64,000 bases of DNA from an uncultured Cytophagales bacterium (GTDB lineage: Bacteria > Bacteroidota > Bacteroidia > Cytophagales > Cyclobacteriaceae), in assembly GCA_913057175.1 (NCBI GenBank), contig CAJXNP010000005.1, positions 284,769-348,768 on the forward strand, read 5' to 3'. A model generated the notes under the pieces. That model saw only the letters and a program-made list of their open reading frames with translations, did not search any database and was not told the DNA's origin. A program made the translations under genes and the position numbers. Positions 1-7,956 of this stretch are shown piece after piece. Position 1 is the first letter of the stretch; every line of letters begins with the position of its first letter.

Positions 1-1754
1 CCAATTACCTGAAACCGGACTACAGCACCTTTATTTATAAGGAACATAAAAGCAATTGGCATAAGGCGGATATCATTGTAACGACCATTCAATCATTGAT
101 GTCCAATGACAAATATCGATATGAATTTAATCCGACGGATTTCGATCTGCTGATATCGGATGAAGCGCATCGATCCATTTCCGGAAATGCCCGTGCCGTA
201 TTTGAATACTTTCATGGTTATAAACTGGGACTCACCGCTACACCAAAAGATTACCTGAAAGGGGTCGATCCTGATAAAGTAAATGATAACGATCCAAGAG
301 AAATCGAGCGAAGAATGCTGCGCGATACCTATTCGACATTTGGCTGTGAAGGCGGTGACCCCACCTATCGCTATTCTCTATTGGATGGAGTAAAAGAGGG
401 TTATTTGATCAATCCACGGGTTTTGGATGCCCGCACGGAAATAACCACGCAGCTACTTTCCGATGAGGGTTATGCGGTAGCAATTACCACCGAAGAAGGA
501 GAAGAAACGGAAACATTTGTATCCCGCGATTTTGAGAGAAAATTCTTTTCTGAAAAAACGAACAGCGTTTTCTGTCAAACCTTTTTGGACAATGCATTGC
601 GGGACCCTATTACTAAGGAAATCGGAAAGACGATCATATTTGCGGTCAGTCAGAATCATGCCCGGAAATTGACAGAGATTCTCAATGAATTTGCCGAGCA
701 ATTATTCCCAGGAAAGTACAATTCTGATTTTGCCATGCAGGTGACGTCACAGGTAGGCGATGCCCAGCAAATGACGATCAATTTCACCAACAACAACCTG
801 GGTGGAAAGACTACCTTTCTGGAAGGTTATAAATCCTGTAAAACGCGGGTTTGTGTAACTGTGGGAATGATGACCACCGGATATGATTGTCCTGATCTAT
901 TAAATGTATGCATGATGCGACCTATTTTCAGTCCTGCGGATTTTGTACAAATCAAAGGAAGAGGGACACGAAAGAATACATTTGAATTCAAGCACAAAAA
1001 TGAATTGGGTGAGGAAGAAACCATTCAGCAAGAAAAGGAGGTATTTAAGCTGTTCGATTTCTTTGCCAATTGCGAATACTTTGAGGAGAAATTTGATTAC
1101 GATGAAAAATTAAAATTACCCAAACCCAAAAAAGGTGGAGAAGAAGGGGATGTTAAAGGGATTGACATCGATAAATACACCAGTTTCCGTGCTGATCCAT
1201 TGGCGACTCTTAATGAGCAGCAGATCGGTTATAAGGGAATGAAGATCGACCGGATGTTGTTCCAGAAATTTGAGGATCGGGTTAAAATGGATGACATCAT
1301 CAAAAAGAATGTGGAATTGGGGAATTGGGAACATGTAATCAGTCACATTCAGCAGGAAATATTTGATAAACCGGAAGAATATTTTAACCTGGAGAAATTG
1401 AGAAAAGCCGCCAAGATCGATCGCAAGATTTCCATTCGCGAGGTGGTGGAAAAGATATTCGGCATCATTCCCAAATTCAAATCGAAGGACGAATTGCTGG
1501 AGGAGGAATTCGATAAATTCATTTCCATTTACCCACCGGAAGAAGATGTCAATGTTCGGGCGTTGAAATATTTTTTCAAGGCCTATATCGTGGATCAGGA
1601 CATACGAAAGATCATCGAGACCAAAGATTTCCATGCATTACAAACCCATCCGACGTTGACAATTTCACAATTCAAGGCCGTGTCGGTCAAATACCGGGAG
1701 GTCATTCCGGATTATATCAGAGATTATATCAACCTGGATAAATTTGCCGCATAA
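1..1754 (+). CDS. hsdR: Type I restriction endonuclease subunit R (partial, 5' end outside window)
   Basis: This is the ATP-dependent DNA translocase and nuclease subunit of a type I restriction system. The frame is open from position 3, so the start and the N-terminal nuclease domain lie upstream of the window. Visible motifs are a Walker B box (SDEAHRSISG, near base 160), motif III (GLTATPKD, near base 230) and later SF2 motifs (TTGYDCPDL; QIKGRGTRKN). The last ~170 residues are lysine/glutamate-rich and resemble the C-terminal domain of EcoEI-type R subunits, which contacts the methyltransferase. The gene ends 3 nt before the transposase start and lies upstream of the hsdM-hsdS fusion on the same strand, so one operon is likely. 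I see no frameshift in the part present. Confidence 0.93.
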   Translation, partial: NYLKPDYSTFIYKEHKSNWHKADIIVTTIQSLMSNDKYRYEFNPTDFDLLISDEAHRSISGNARAVFEYFHGYKLGLTATPKDYLKGVDPDKVNDNDPREIERRMLRDTYSTFGCEGGDPTYRYSLLDGVKEGYLINPRVLDARTEITTQLLSDEGYAVAITTEEGEETETFVSRDFERKFFSEKTNSVFCQTFLDNALRDPITKEIGKTIIFAVSQNHARKLTEILNEFAEQLFPGKYNSDFAMQVTSQVGDAQQMTINFTNNNLGGKTTFLEGYKSCKTRVCVTVGMMTTGYDCPDLLNVCMMRPIFSPADFVQIKGRGTRKNTFEFKHKNELGEEETIQQEKEVFKLFDFFANCEYFEEKFDYDEKLKLPKPKKGGEEGDVKGIDIDKYTSFRADPLATLNEQQIGYKGMKIDRMLFQKFEDRVKMDDIIKKNVELGNWEHVISHIQQEIFDKPEEYFNLEKLRKAAKIDRKISIREVVEKIFGIIPKFKSKDELLEEEFDKFISIYPPEEDVNVRALKYFFKAYIVDQDIRKIIETKDFHALQTHPTLTISQFKAVSVKYREVIPDYIRDYINLDKFAA

Positions 1755-1757
1755 ACC

Positions 1758-2381
1758 ATGTCTGACAAGTACAAAAATAAATACCGCATCCAATCCACCC
1801 GGTTACAGCATTGGGATTATGGATGGAATGCAGCCTATTTTGTGACTATCTGCACCAAGGGTCGGGTGTGTTATTTTGGGGATGTCATCGACAACGTAGA
1901 GACGCGATGCATCGCGTCTCCACAGAGGAGCATTGCGTCTCTACCAGAACCAACGATGCAATTATCTGAAATCGGAAAAATTGTCGAAACAGAATGGTTA
2001 AAAACCCCTGAATTACGTCCTGATATGAATTTGGAATTGGGTATATACCAGGTGATGCCGAATCATTTTCATGGAATAATCATAATTGGTGAAAATGAAT
2101 ACAATCGTGAACGGGGAACGGAACGTAGAGACGCCATGCATGGCGTCTCTACACCGGCCAACAAATTTGCACCACAATCAAAAAATTTAGGATCTATTAT
2201 CCGTGGTTTTAAATCGTCGGTGACAACCCAGGCACGTGAAATCCACGCTGATTTTGCCTGGCAATCGCGGTTTCATGACCACATCATTCGGGATGATGAT
2301 TCATTTCATAATATTTCGGAATATATTGCGAACAACCCATTGAATTGGGTTAGGGATGAATATTATATTAAACGACCGTAG
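1758..2381 (+). CDS. REP-associated tyrosine transposase (RAYT, Y1_Tnp family)
   Basis: A 207-aa single-strand DNA transposase of the HUH/Y1 class. The HUH metal-binding motif is visible as PNHFHGIIII (His103, His105), and the likely nucleophile is Tyr189 in SEYIANNPLNW. RAYTs are domesticated relatives of IS200/IS605 TnpA and are associated with REP palindromes. It starts 3 nt after hsdR, so translation is probably coupled. Two copies of a palindromic repeat lie inside its reading frame: residues about 46-62 (VETRCIAS frame) and 123-132 (RRDAMHGVST frame). A third copy supplies its TAG stop. Both internal copies sit in regions where the family is variable, between the first beta strand and the HUH motif and between HUH and the C-terminal helix. 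HUH and Tyr remain intact, so it may be active. Confidence 0.88.
   Translation: MSDKYKNKYRIQSTRLQHWDYGWNAAYFVTICTKGRVCYFGDVIDNVETRCIASPQRSIASLPEPTMQLSEIGKIVETEWLKTPELRPDMNLELGIYQVMPNHFHGIIIIGENEYNRERGTERRDAMHGVSTPANKFAPQSKNLGSIIRGFKSSVTTQAREIHADFAWQSRFHDHIIRDDDSFHNISEYIANNPLNWVRDEYYIKRP
1896..1944. repeat. REP-like palindrome copy 1 (pair) inside the RAYT gene
   Basis: A palindrome beginning GTAGAGACGCGATGC and closing with GCGTCTC (1896-1921) is followed by a degenerate partial copy ending GCGTCTCTAC at 1944. Together they resemble a BIME-like pair. The unit is read in frame by the transposase as VETRCIAS. Confidence 0.9.
2125..2152. repeat. REP-like palindrome copy 2 inside the RAYT gene
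   Basis: A perfect 28-bp palindrome whose 14-nt halves are GTAGAGACGCCATG and CATGGCGTCTCTAC. It is translated in the RAYT frame as RRDAMHGVST, a different frame from copy 1. Confidence 0.93.
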
Positions 2382-2424
2382 AGACGCCATGCATGGCGTC
2401 TCCACAGATGCATCGCGTCTCTAC
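2378..2424. repeat. REP-like palindrome copy 3 (pair) at the RAYT/hsdMS junction
   Basis: A full unit (2378-2403) is followed by a second unit ending GCGTCTCTAC at 2424. The TAG at 2379-2381, within the leading GTAGAG, is the stop codon of the transposase. The pair ends 12 nt before the hsdM-hsdS start, so the hairpin lies in the leader of that gene. Confidence 0.92.
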
Positions 2425-2436
2425 CATTAAATAAAT

Positions 2437-4980
2437 ATGTTAGACACCACCACGAAAAAACGAATAGACGATTGCCGGGATATATTGGTCGGCAAATTAC
2501 CGGACCCAAAGGCGCAGATCGAACAGATCACCATCGCCCTGATCTACAAATTCATGGACGACATGGACAAGGAGGCCATCGAATTGGGCGGCAAGGCCAA
2601 ATTTTTTTCCAATTATGAAATACCCGATCCGGATGACCATACCAAAAAGAAAATCGTTCCTTTTGAAAAATACAGCTGGGACAACCTGTTCGATACGAAG
2701 GTGACAGCGACCGAAATGTTGCGACTGTATTCAGAGGCGATTGAAGGAATGGAATTAAACCCCAACATTCCCCAATTATTCCGCGACATTTTTCGCAATG
2801 CCTACCTGCCCTATCGCGACCCGGAAACATTAAAATTATTCCTCAAAACGATCGACGGATTTCAATACACACACAGCGAAAAACTTGGCGATGCCTTTGA
2901 ATACCTGCTATCCGTGATGGGTTCACAGGGCGATGCCGGGCAGTTCCGCACACCGCGGCATATCATCGATTTCCTGGTGGCGATTGTCGACCCTGGTAAA
3001 AATGATACCATCCTGGATCCTGCATGCGGCACCGCAGGGTTTTTGATTTCGGCGTTTAAACATATCATGAATAACCGTAGAGACGCCATGCATGGCGTCT
3101 CTACGACGATAACGCCCGACGAACAAAAAAAGATCATTCAAAATTTCGCAGGTTACGATATATCACCTGATATGGTGCGCCTCAGCCTCGTCAACCTGTA
3201 CCTGCACGGTTTTTCCGATCCGCATATTCACGAATACGATACCCTGAGCAGTGAGGAGCGGTGGAATGAAACCTACGATGTCATCCTGGCCAATCCGCCG
3301 TTTATGAGCCCGAAAGGTGGCATACGGCCGCATAAGAAATTTACCATCAGCAGCAACCGCAGCGAGGTGCTGTTTGTGGATTACATTGCCGAGCATTTGA
3401 ATCCCAAAGGCCGGGCGGGAGTCATCGTTCCGGAAGGAGTGATCTTCCAGAGTGGAACGGCCTACAAAGACCTGCGCAAGATGCTGGTAGAAAATTACCT
3501 CTATGCCGTGGTGAGTTTACCGGCAGGTGTGTTCAATCCCTACAGCGGAGTGAAGACCTCCATTTTATTGATGGATAAAGAGGTGGCCAAACAGAAAAAT
3601 GAGATCCTGTTTGTGAAAATTGACAACGATGGATTCAATTTAGGCGCCCAGCGAACAGCCATCAAAGGCAGCCAATTAGAAGAGGCCATCGAGGTGATCC
3701 ATGATTTTGCAAACCGCGGTAGAGACGCGATGCATCGCGTCTCCACAATGTCGGATGTTTCATCCACCCTCGCCCATGCCGTACCCAAAACCGAAATCGC
3801 CAAAAACGGGGATTATAATTTGAGTGGGGAGAGGTATAGGGTTATTAGTCACAATTTCCGAAATCAGTGGGATGTAGTTCCCTTCGATCAAATTTGTGTG
3901 CTACAAAGAGGTTACGATTTACCAAAGCAAAAATGGATTAATGGTGAATTCCCTATTGTTGGATCAAATGGAATAATTGGGTTTCATAGTGAATTTAAAG
4001 AGAAGGGTCCTGGAGTAGTTACAGGGAGAAGTGGTACCATCGGAAAAGTACATTACATTGAGTATGATTATTACTGGCCGCATAACACATCATTGTTCGT
4101 TAAAGACTTCAAAGGAAACGAACCTAAATATATCAAGCTACTGCTAGAATATTTAGACTTAAAGAATTTAGGTCAAAATACAGCTGCTGTTCCTTCTCTT
4201 GATAGGAAAAATGTTCATCGTTTGCTGGTGCCTAAGCTTCCGTTGGAAATTCAACAACAGTTAGTAGCCGAAATAGAAGGCTACCAAAAGATCATCGATG
4301 GCGCCCGCCAGGTAGTCGAAAACTACCAGCCCAAAATCGACATCGACCCGGAATGGGAAATGGTGGAGTTGGGGGAGGTATGTGAAATAAAAAGAGGAAG
4401 GTTTTCTCATAGGCCAAGAAATGCTCCCCAATTTTATGGGGGAAAATATCCATTTATACAGACAGGAGATGTGGTAAAATCGAAAGGAGGTAAAGTTCCA
4501 TATACTCAAACTTTAAATGAATTAGGATTATCAGTTAGTAAATTATTTAAACCTACCATTGTATTAATTGCAATTGCTGCAAATATTGGTGACACAGGCA
4601 TTCTTGATTATGAAGCATGTTTTACCGACAGTGTAGTTGGTTTAATTCCAAATGAAAGGATTAATCCTTATTACTTGGAATTGATTATGAGAACACAAAA
4701 ACAACGATTAAATGATATTGCTCCCCAAGCAGCTCAAAAAAATATCAATGTTGCAATTTTAAAGGAAGTTGTAATACCTATTGCTCCATTAGAAATCCAA
4801 AACCAAATCGTTTCTCAAATCGAAAAAGAACAGGAATTAGTCAACGCTAACAAGCAGCTTATTGAGATCTTTGAGCAAAAAATAAAAGACAGAATCGCCA
4901 AAGTTTGGGGGGAGGAGAAGTCAGACGAGGATAGTTTTAGTGTGGCGGCTGAGCCGGAGGTAGAGTACAAAAAGAGTTGA
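2437..4980 (+). CDS. Type I restriction-modification methyltransferase-specificity fusion (HsdM-HsdS)
   Basis: One 847-aa chain combines the N6-adenine methyltransferase and the DNA specificity subunit, which are usually separate proteins. Residues 1-180 form the helical HsdM N-domain. The SAM motif DPACGTAGF is at 194-202 and the catalytic NPPF at 286-289. HsdM-like sequence ends near 470 (NGDYNLSGERY). Two target-recognition domains follow (about 478-605 and 638-805), each closed by a conserved helix beginning LPLEIQQQLVAEIE or APLEIQNQIVSQIE. Two palindromic repeats lie in frame, giving RRDAMHGVST at 214-223 and GRDAMHRVST at 428-437. The first lies shortly after the SAM motif, presumably in a surface loop. 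Both target domains are visibly AT-richer than the M part and the helix between them, consistent with exchange by recombination. Activity is not proven, but all motifs are present. Confidence 0.93.
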   Translation: MLDTTTKKRIDDCRDILVGKLPDPKAQIEQITIALIYKFMDDMDKEAIELGGKAKFFSNYEIPDPDDHTKKKIVPFEKYSWDNLFDTKVTATEMLRLYSEAIEGMELNPNIPQLFRDIFRNAYLPYRDPETLKLFLKTIDGFQYTHSEKLGDAFEYLLSVMGSQGDAGQFRTPRHIIDFLVAIVDPGKNDTILDPACGTAGFLISAFKHIMNNRRDAMHGVSTTITPDEQKKIIQNFAGYDISPDMVRLSLVNLYLHGFSDPHIHEYDTLSSEERWNETYDVILANPPFMSPKGGIRPHKKFTISSNRSEVLFVDYIAEHLNPKGRAGVIVPEGVIFQSGTAYKDLRKMLVENYLYAVVSLPAGVFNPYSGVKTSILLMDKEVAKQKNEILFVKIDNDGFNLGAQRTAIKGSQLEEAIEVIHDFANRGRDAMHRVSTMSDVSSTLAHAVPKTEIAKNGDYNLSGERYRVISHNFRNQWDVVPFDQICVLQRGYDLPKQKWINGEFPIVGSNGIIGFHSEFKEKGPGVVTGRSGTIGKVHYIEYDYYWPHNTSLFVKDFKGNEPKYIKLLLEYLDLKNLGQNTAAVPSLDRKNVHRLLVPKLPLEIQQQLVAEIEGYQKIIDGARQVVENYQPKIDIDPEWEMVELGEVCEIKRGRFSHRPRNAPQFYGGKYPFIQTGDVVKSKGGKVPYTQTLNELGLSVSKLFKPTIVLIAIAANIGDTGILDYEACFTDSVVGLIPNERINPYYLELIMRTQKQRLNDIAPQAAQKNINVAILKEVVIPIAPLEIQNQIVSQIEKEQELVNANKQLIEIFEQKIKDRIAKVWGEEKSDEDSFSVAAEPEVEYKKS
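3077..3104. repeat. REP-like palindrome copy 4, in frame inside hsdM
   Basis: A perfect 28-bp palindrome identical to copy 2, read as RRDAMHGVST. It lies between the SAM-binding motif and the NPPF motif and does not disturb the frame. Confidence 0.93.
3719..3744. repeat. REP-like palindrome copy 5, in frame near the end of the hsdM part
   Basis: The GATGCATC-centred version of the palindrome, read as GRDAMHRVST. It sits in the C-terminal segment of the methyltransferase part, shortly before the first target-recognition domain. Confidence 0.92.
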
Positions 4981-4990
4981 TTCCTACTTT

Positions 4991-5809
4991 TTAAAAAGTA
5001 ATGACCAATCTTGGGAAAACCCACGCCAAGAATGACGTTGTTATATAGTAGTTATTATCATTTTCATCGATTTGTTTGATGTCAGTAATAACATTACCAT
5101 TTATATCATAAATTTTCTGGCCAACCATTGCTTTATATTGTTCACGCAATTGTCGGCTAAAAACTATTTCATGCTGCACGGAGAAATAAACATTATCTGA
5201 AAGTCTGTAGGAAATTCCCAACCCACCTTCCACGGTTTGATTAAATTTAGTTTCCTGAGGATTAAATTCAATTAGATTTAAATTGGCGTGAAATCCAATA
5301 TTACTTAAGCATTGTAGTCCCACCTTCTTTAAGCCACCTTTTTTTCTTAGAACTTTGGTGCCGTTTTTCTTTAAGACAGTATCTTGGCTTATATTTTTTA
5401 AATAATCAATTCTATCCTGAACCCAATCAGCATTCCTCCAGGGTGTAACAATCATGGACGTAGAAATAACAAATGATCCAGGGTCCAATACTTGTAATTG
5501 CAGCGTACTGTCCTTTGTAGATATACTTGGTGACTGATACTCATCGGCTTCTTTTGCCTTTACTTCCCTGTAACCCACGCTTATGCCAAAACGGAATGTT
5601 TTAGATTTGTTCTTTTTTTCTAACTCTGCTAAACGAGTATTTAAATTGCTTACCGTTTCGATTAGATCTTCGGATGATTTGGTGTCAGTTGTATCAGGAT
5701 CAATAATTTTTGGTAAAAACCTGTTTTCAATTGGATTTGAAAATACATTTGCGGTACATGATATTAAAACCAGAAAGATAATAGATGTATTTAGTTGAAT
5801 TATGTTCAT
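4991..5809 (-). CDS. Secreted or outer-membrane hypothetical protein
   Basis: A 272-aa protein I do not recognise. It has a hydrophobic signal-like N-terminus (IIFLVLISCTANVFS, residues 9-23). A short predicted coiled coil (about 46-68, LIETVSNLNTRLAELEKKNKS) follows, then alternating hydrophobic/polar strands, for example VEGGLGISYRLSDNVYFSVQHEIVFSR. It ends in an aromatic residue (LVITF), as outer-membrane beta-barrels often do. These features suggest a small barrel with a periplasmic coiled-coil extension; this is inference. It converges on the restriction operon (10 nt between stops) and is not obviously part of it. Confidence 0.7.
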   Translation of the reverse strand: MNIIQLNTSIIFLVLISCTANVFSNPIENRFLPKIIDPDTTDTKSSEDLIETVSNLNTRLAELEKKNKSKTFRFGISVGYREVKAKEADEYQSPSISTKDSTLQLQVLDPGSFVISTSMIVTPWRNADWVQDRIDYLKNISQDTVLKKNGTKVLRKKGGLKKVGLQCLSNIGFHANLNLIEFNPQETKFNQTVEGGLGISYRLSDNVYFSVQHEIVFSRQLREQYKAMVGQKIYDINGNVITDIKQIDENDNNYYITTSFLAWVFPRLVITF

Positions 5810-5883
5810 GGATCAGGCGGTTCAGTTTGATCTATAAATAAATTCTTAAATCAATAAACCTCAATACCCAACCTTTGGCATTT

Positions 5884-6579
5884 TCACACCAAATCAAACG
5901 CATACCCAAATCTGTACAGGTCTGCGCATGAGTTGATCTCCAGCTTTCTGTTAATGTTCTTCCTGTGCTGCTCAACCGTTCTCCGGCTGATGAAAAGCTG
6001 GTCGGCGATGGCTGGGTTGTTGTCGCCTTTTAGAATCAGCGTGAGGATCTCCCTCTCACGGGGAGTAAGTGACTGAAACCGGGAGAAGTTTTGACGTATA
6101 AAGGAGTCCTCGTCGAGGATCCGAAGCAGCTTTTTGTTATGGGTCGAAATATCCTCAATGGGTTGTGTAATGGTTAACAAACCAGAGAGGTCGTCACATA
6201 CCTTCGATACCGTCAAGCAGGTTTTGTATTTCTTCGTCCTGGGGTCGAGGATCCGCTGAAAATCGCAGATGATCTTTGTGGTGTTCTTTTCTTGATAGAA
6301 TTGAAGGAATCGCGGAAACACCACTTCCAGGGTCACGGGATGGATATACTTTTCAAAGAATTCATAGCCCATCTCATTGATCTCTTCTGAGCTATGACCG
6401 ATCCATTCGCATCCGTTGTTGTTCAGGTAGTCGATGGTCAGGTCCGGATTATTGAAATGGAAAAAAGAGGGAATGTAGTCGCCAATGTCTTTTGGCTGGA
6501 GCTGGTGTTTGGTTAAAAATTTCTCTAAAAGGAACAGATTAATGCCCTGGGCATCATCTAATGTTTGCTGTGATTTCAT
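5884..6579 (-). CDS. LuxR-type transcriptional regulator with PAS-like N-terminal domain
   Basis: A DNA-binding response protein. The C-terminal helix-turn-helix is clear: LTPREREILTLILKGDNNPAIADQLFISRRTVEQHRKNI is the classical LuxR/FixJ domain, with conserved T-E-hydrophobic spacing and the recognition helix near RTVEQHR. Residues about 35-150 look like a PAS sensor (FNNPDLTIDYLNNNGCEWIGHSSEE). There is no phosphoacceptor receiver domain, so regulation would be by ligand or protein contact. I chose the ATG at 6579 (MKSQQTLDDAQG; 231 aa). An in-frame ATG at 6636 would add 19 residues without PAS homology. The gene stands alone and its targets are unknown. Confidence 0.85.
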   Translation of the reverse strand: MKSQQTLDDAQGINLFLLEKFLTKHQLQPKDIGDYIPSFFHFNNPDLTIDYLNNNGCEWIGHSSEEINEMGYEFFEKYIHPVTLEVVFPRFLQFYQEKNTTKIICDFQRILDPRTKKYKTCLTVSKVCDDLSGLLTITQPIEDISTHNKKLLRILDEDSFIRQNFSRFQSLTPREREILTLILKGDNNPAIADQLFISRRTVEQHRKNINRKLEINSCADLYRFGYAFDLV

Positions 6580-6754
6580 AGTGGTGGTGTTAAAGAAAAA
6601 GTAGAATGAATTCCCGTCACACCCGCAGAGAAACAATAAAATAAACTATTTTTATTAAAATAACAATTCTTTGACAGACAAACGTAGGAAATAATTGGAA
6701 TAAAGTCGTCTTGTTAACAACTGACAGATGAAGAGCGTTGCACAGAAGTTCTTA

Positions 6755-6971
6755 TTGTCATATCGACCGCAAGGAGATATCTGCTGAAGTGGCACTGGAT
6801 GTGACGAGTATCTTGGTAGTTTTGACCTTGTTTATTCATCCGACCAGCTCGCGCGATGCTGTGCTCAGGCCAGTGGTTGGATGAAGAGACTTCGACGTCA
6901 ACAGATTTCTCACTTCGTAAGCCACCATCAATTAGCATTGATTTGCGGCAAACTTTGTTCGAAATGACAGG
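6755..6971. repeat. Dispersed hairpin repeat, copy 1 (both arms)
   Basis: The left arm begins TTGTCATATCGACCG and continues to GATATCTGCTGAAG. The right arm (about 6901-6971) reads AGATTTCTCACTTCG ... TTCGAAATGACA, which is roughly the reverse complement of the left. The element can fold into a long imperfect hairpin. It fills most of the 680-bp gene-free stretch between the LuxR gene and greB. Confidence 0.8.
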
Positions 6972-6998
6972 GGGTGTGGTGTCAAATTAATAGTACCA

Positions 6999-7155
6999 TT
7001 GTCATATCGACCGCAGAGAGATATCTGCTGAAGGCGCATGCGTTATGTGAAGTTCCCTACCAGCTGACTATTCCTCTCGTTCGTTACACTGTCAGATTTC
7101 TCATATAAATCCCAACTTCTTACCGGTTGTTTGGATAAATACCACTCAAAATATC
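6999..7155. repeat. Dispersed hairpin repeat, copy 2 (both arms)
   Basis: Starts TTGTCATATCGACCGC. The right arm begins near 7092 with CAGATTTCTCAT and contains an inner stem around CCCAACTTCTTACCGG. Same family as the copies at 6755, 7167, 7876, 10148 and 10940. Confidence 0.75.
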
Positions 7156-7166
7156 CGAAGCCTTAG

Positions 7167-7200
7167 TTGTCATATCACCTGGATGGAGATATCTGCAAAA
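7167..7200. repeat. Dispersed hairpin repeat, copy 3 (left arm only)
   Basis: TTGTCATATCACCTGG ... GGAGATATCTGC matches the left arm of the family. No right arm follows, and greB begins about 60 nt downstream, so this arm may form part of the greB leader. Confidence 0.65.
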
Positions 7201-7261
7201 TTTCCCGAAATATTGAAAAATGAGTTACTTATGCTCATATTGAATTGGAATGTAAAAGAGC

Positions 7262-7738
7262 ATGAGATCACAGTTGATTACACCGGAGGGAATGGAGCGC
7301 CTGAAAGAAGAACACGATCATTTATGGCGAGTGGAGCGTCCAGAGACCACCAGCAAAGTGGCCTGGGCAGCCAGCCTGGGAGATCGCTCTGAAAACGCAG
7401 ACTATCATTACAACAAAAGACGTCTAAGGGAAATCGACCGACGATTGCTTTACTTACGAAAATGTATTGACAATTTTAAAGTGATCGACTACCACCCACA
7501 CATGGAAGGTAAAGTGTCATTTGGTGCGTGGGTAGAGATTGAAAATATTGATAAAGGACTGAAAAAGCGATTGCGGATCGTGGGCTATGAAGAGTTGATC
7601 GGAAATAAGGACTATATCTCCATGGACTCACCCATAGCTAAGGCTTTATTGGATAAAAAGGTAGGTGATGAAGCCATTGTTCAAACACTTGCAGGTCAAT
7701 TCAAATGGCGTATTCATAAAATAGAATATATGAAATAG
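7262..7738 (+). CDS. greB: Transcription elongation factor GreB
   Basis: A 158-aa cleavage factor that rescues backtracked RNA polymerase. The N-terminal coiled-coil signature is present (SLGDRSENADYHYNKRRLREIDRR, about residues 39-62), with the acidic D/E pair at its tip. The C-terminal FKBP-like domain (GAWVEIENIDKGLKKRLRIVG ... ISMDSPIAKALLDKKVGDEA) follows. GreB-type features outweigh GreA: RPETTSKVAWAASLGDRSENADY matches GreB, and the length is about 158 aa. It is flanked on both sides by dispersed hairpin repeats and is probably monocistronic. Confidence 0.93.
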   Translation: MRSQLITPEGMERLKEEHDHLWRVERPETTSKVAWAASLGDRSENADYHYNKRRLREIDRRLLYLRKCIDNFKVIDYHPHMEGKVSFGAWVEIENIDKGLKKRLRIVGYEELIGNKDYISMDSPIAKALLDKKVGDEAIVQTLAGQFKWRIHKIEYMK

Positions 7739-7875
7739 TTAAGTCGGCCTCGTTTGAGGGATAGCGGTAACAAGGATGAAGGAGATGAGCAATTGCATTG
7801 CGACGTCATCCCCCTACCAGATGTAATTTGAACTACATCTTCCTGTCTCAGTCAAGGATTAGTTTCATTCCTGCA

Positions 7876-7948
7876 TCCACAGATTTCTCATTTCATAAAT
7901 CCCAACTTCTTACCAGTAGTTGGGATAAACTCCATTTGAAATGACAAG
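7876..7948. repeat. Dispersed hairpin repeat, copy 4 (right arm)
   Basis: CCACAGATTTCTCATTTC ... TTTGAAATGACAAGG matches the right arm of the family. The left half of the 7739-7956 gap is not clearly recognisable. Confidence 0.65.
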
Positions 7949-7956
7949 GTATTGCC

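Noticed and set aside
1896..3744. REP copies as recognition sites of this restriction system
   Set aside because: Attractive because of the shared ATGCAT centre, but nothing in the target domains allows the recognised motif to be read. Kept only as a possibility, not claimed.
6714..6938. 74-aa minus-strand frame between the LuxR gene and greB
   Set aside because: It is built almost entirely from the dispersed hairpin repeat.
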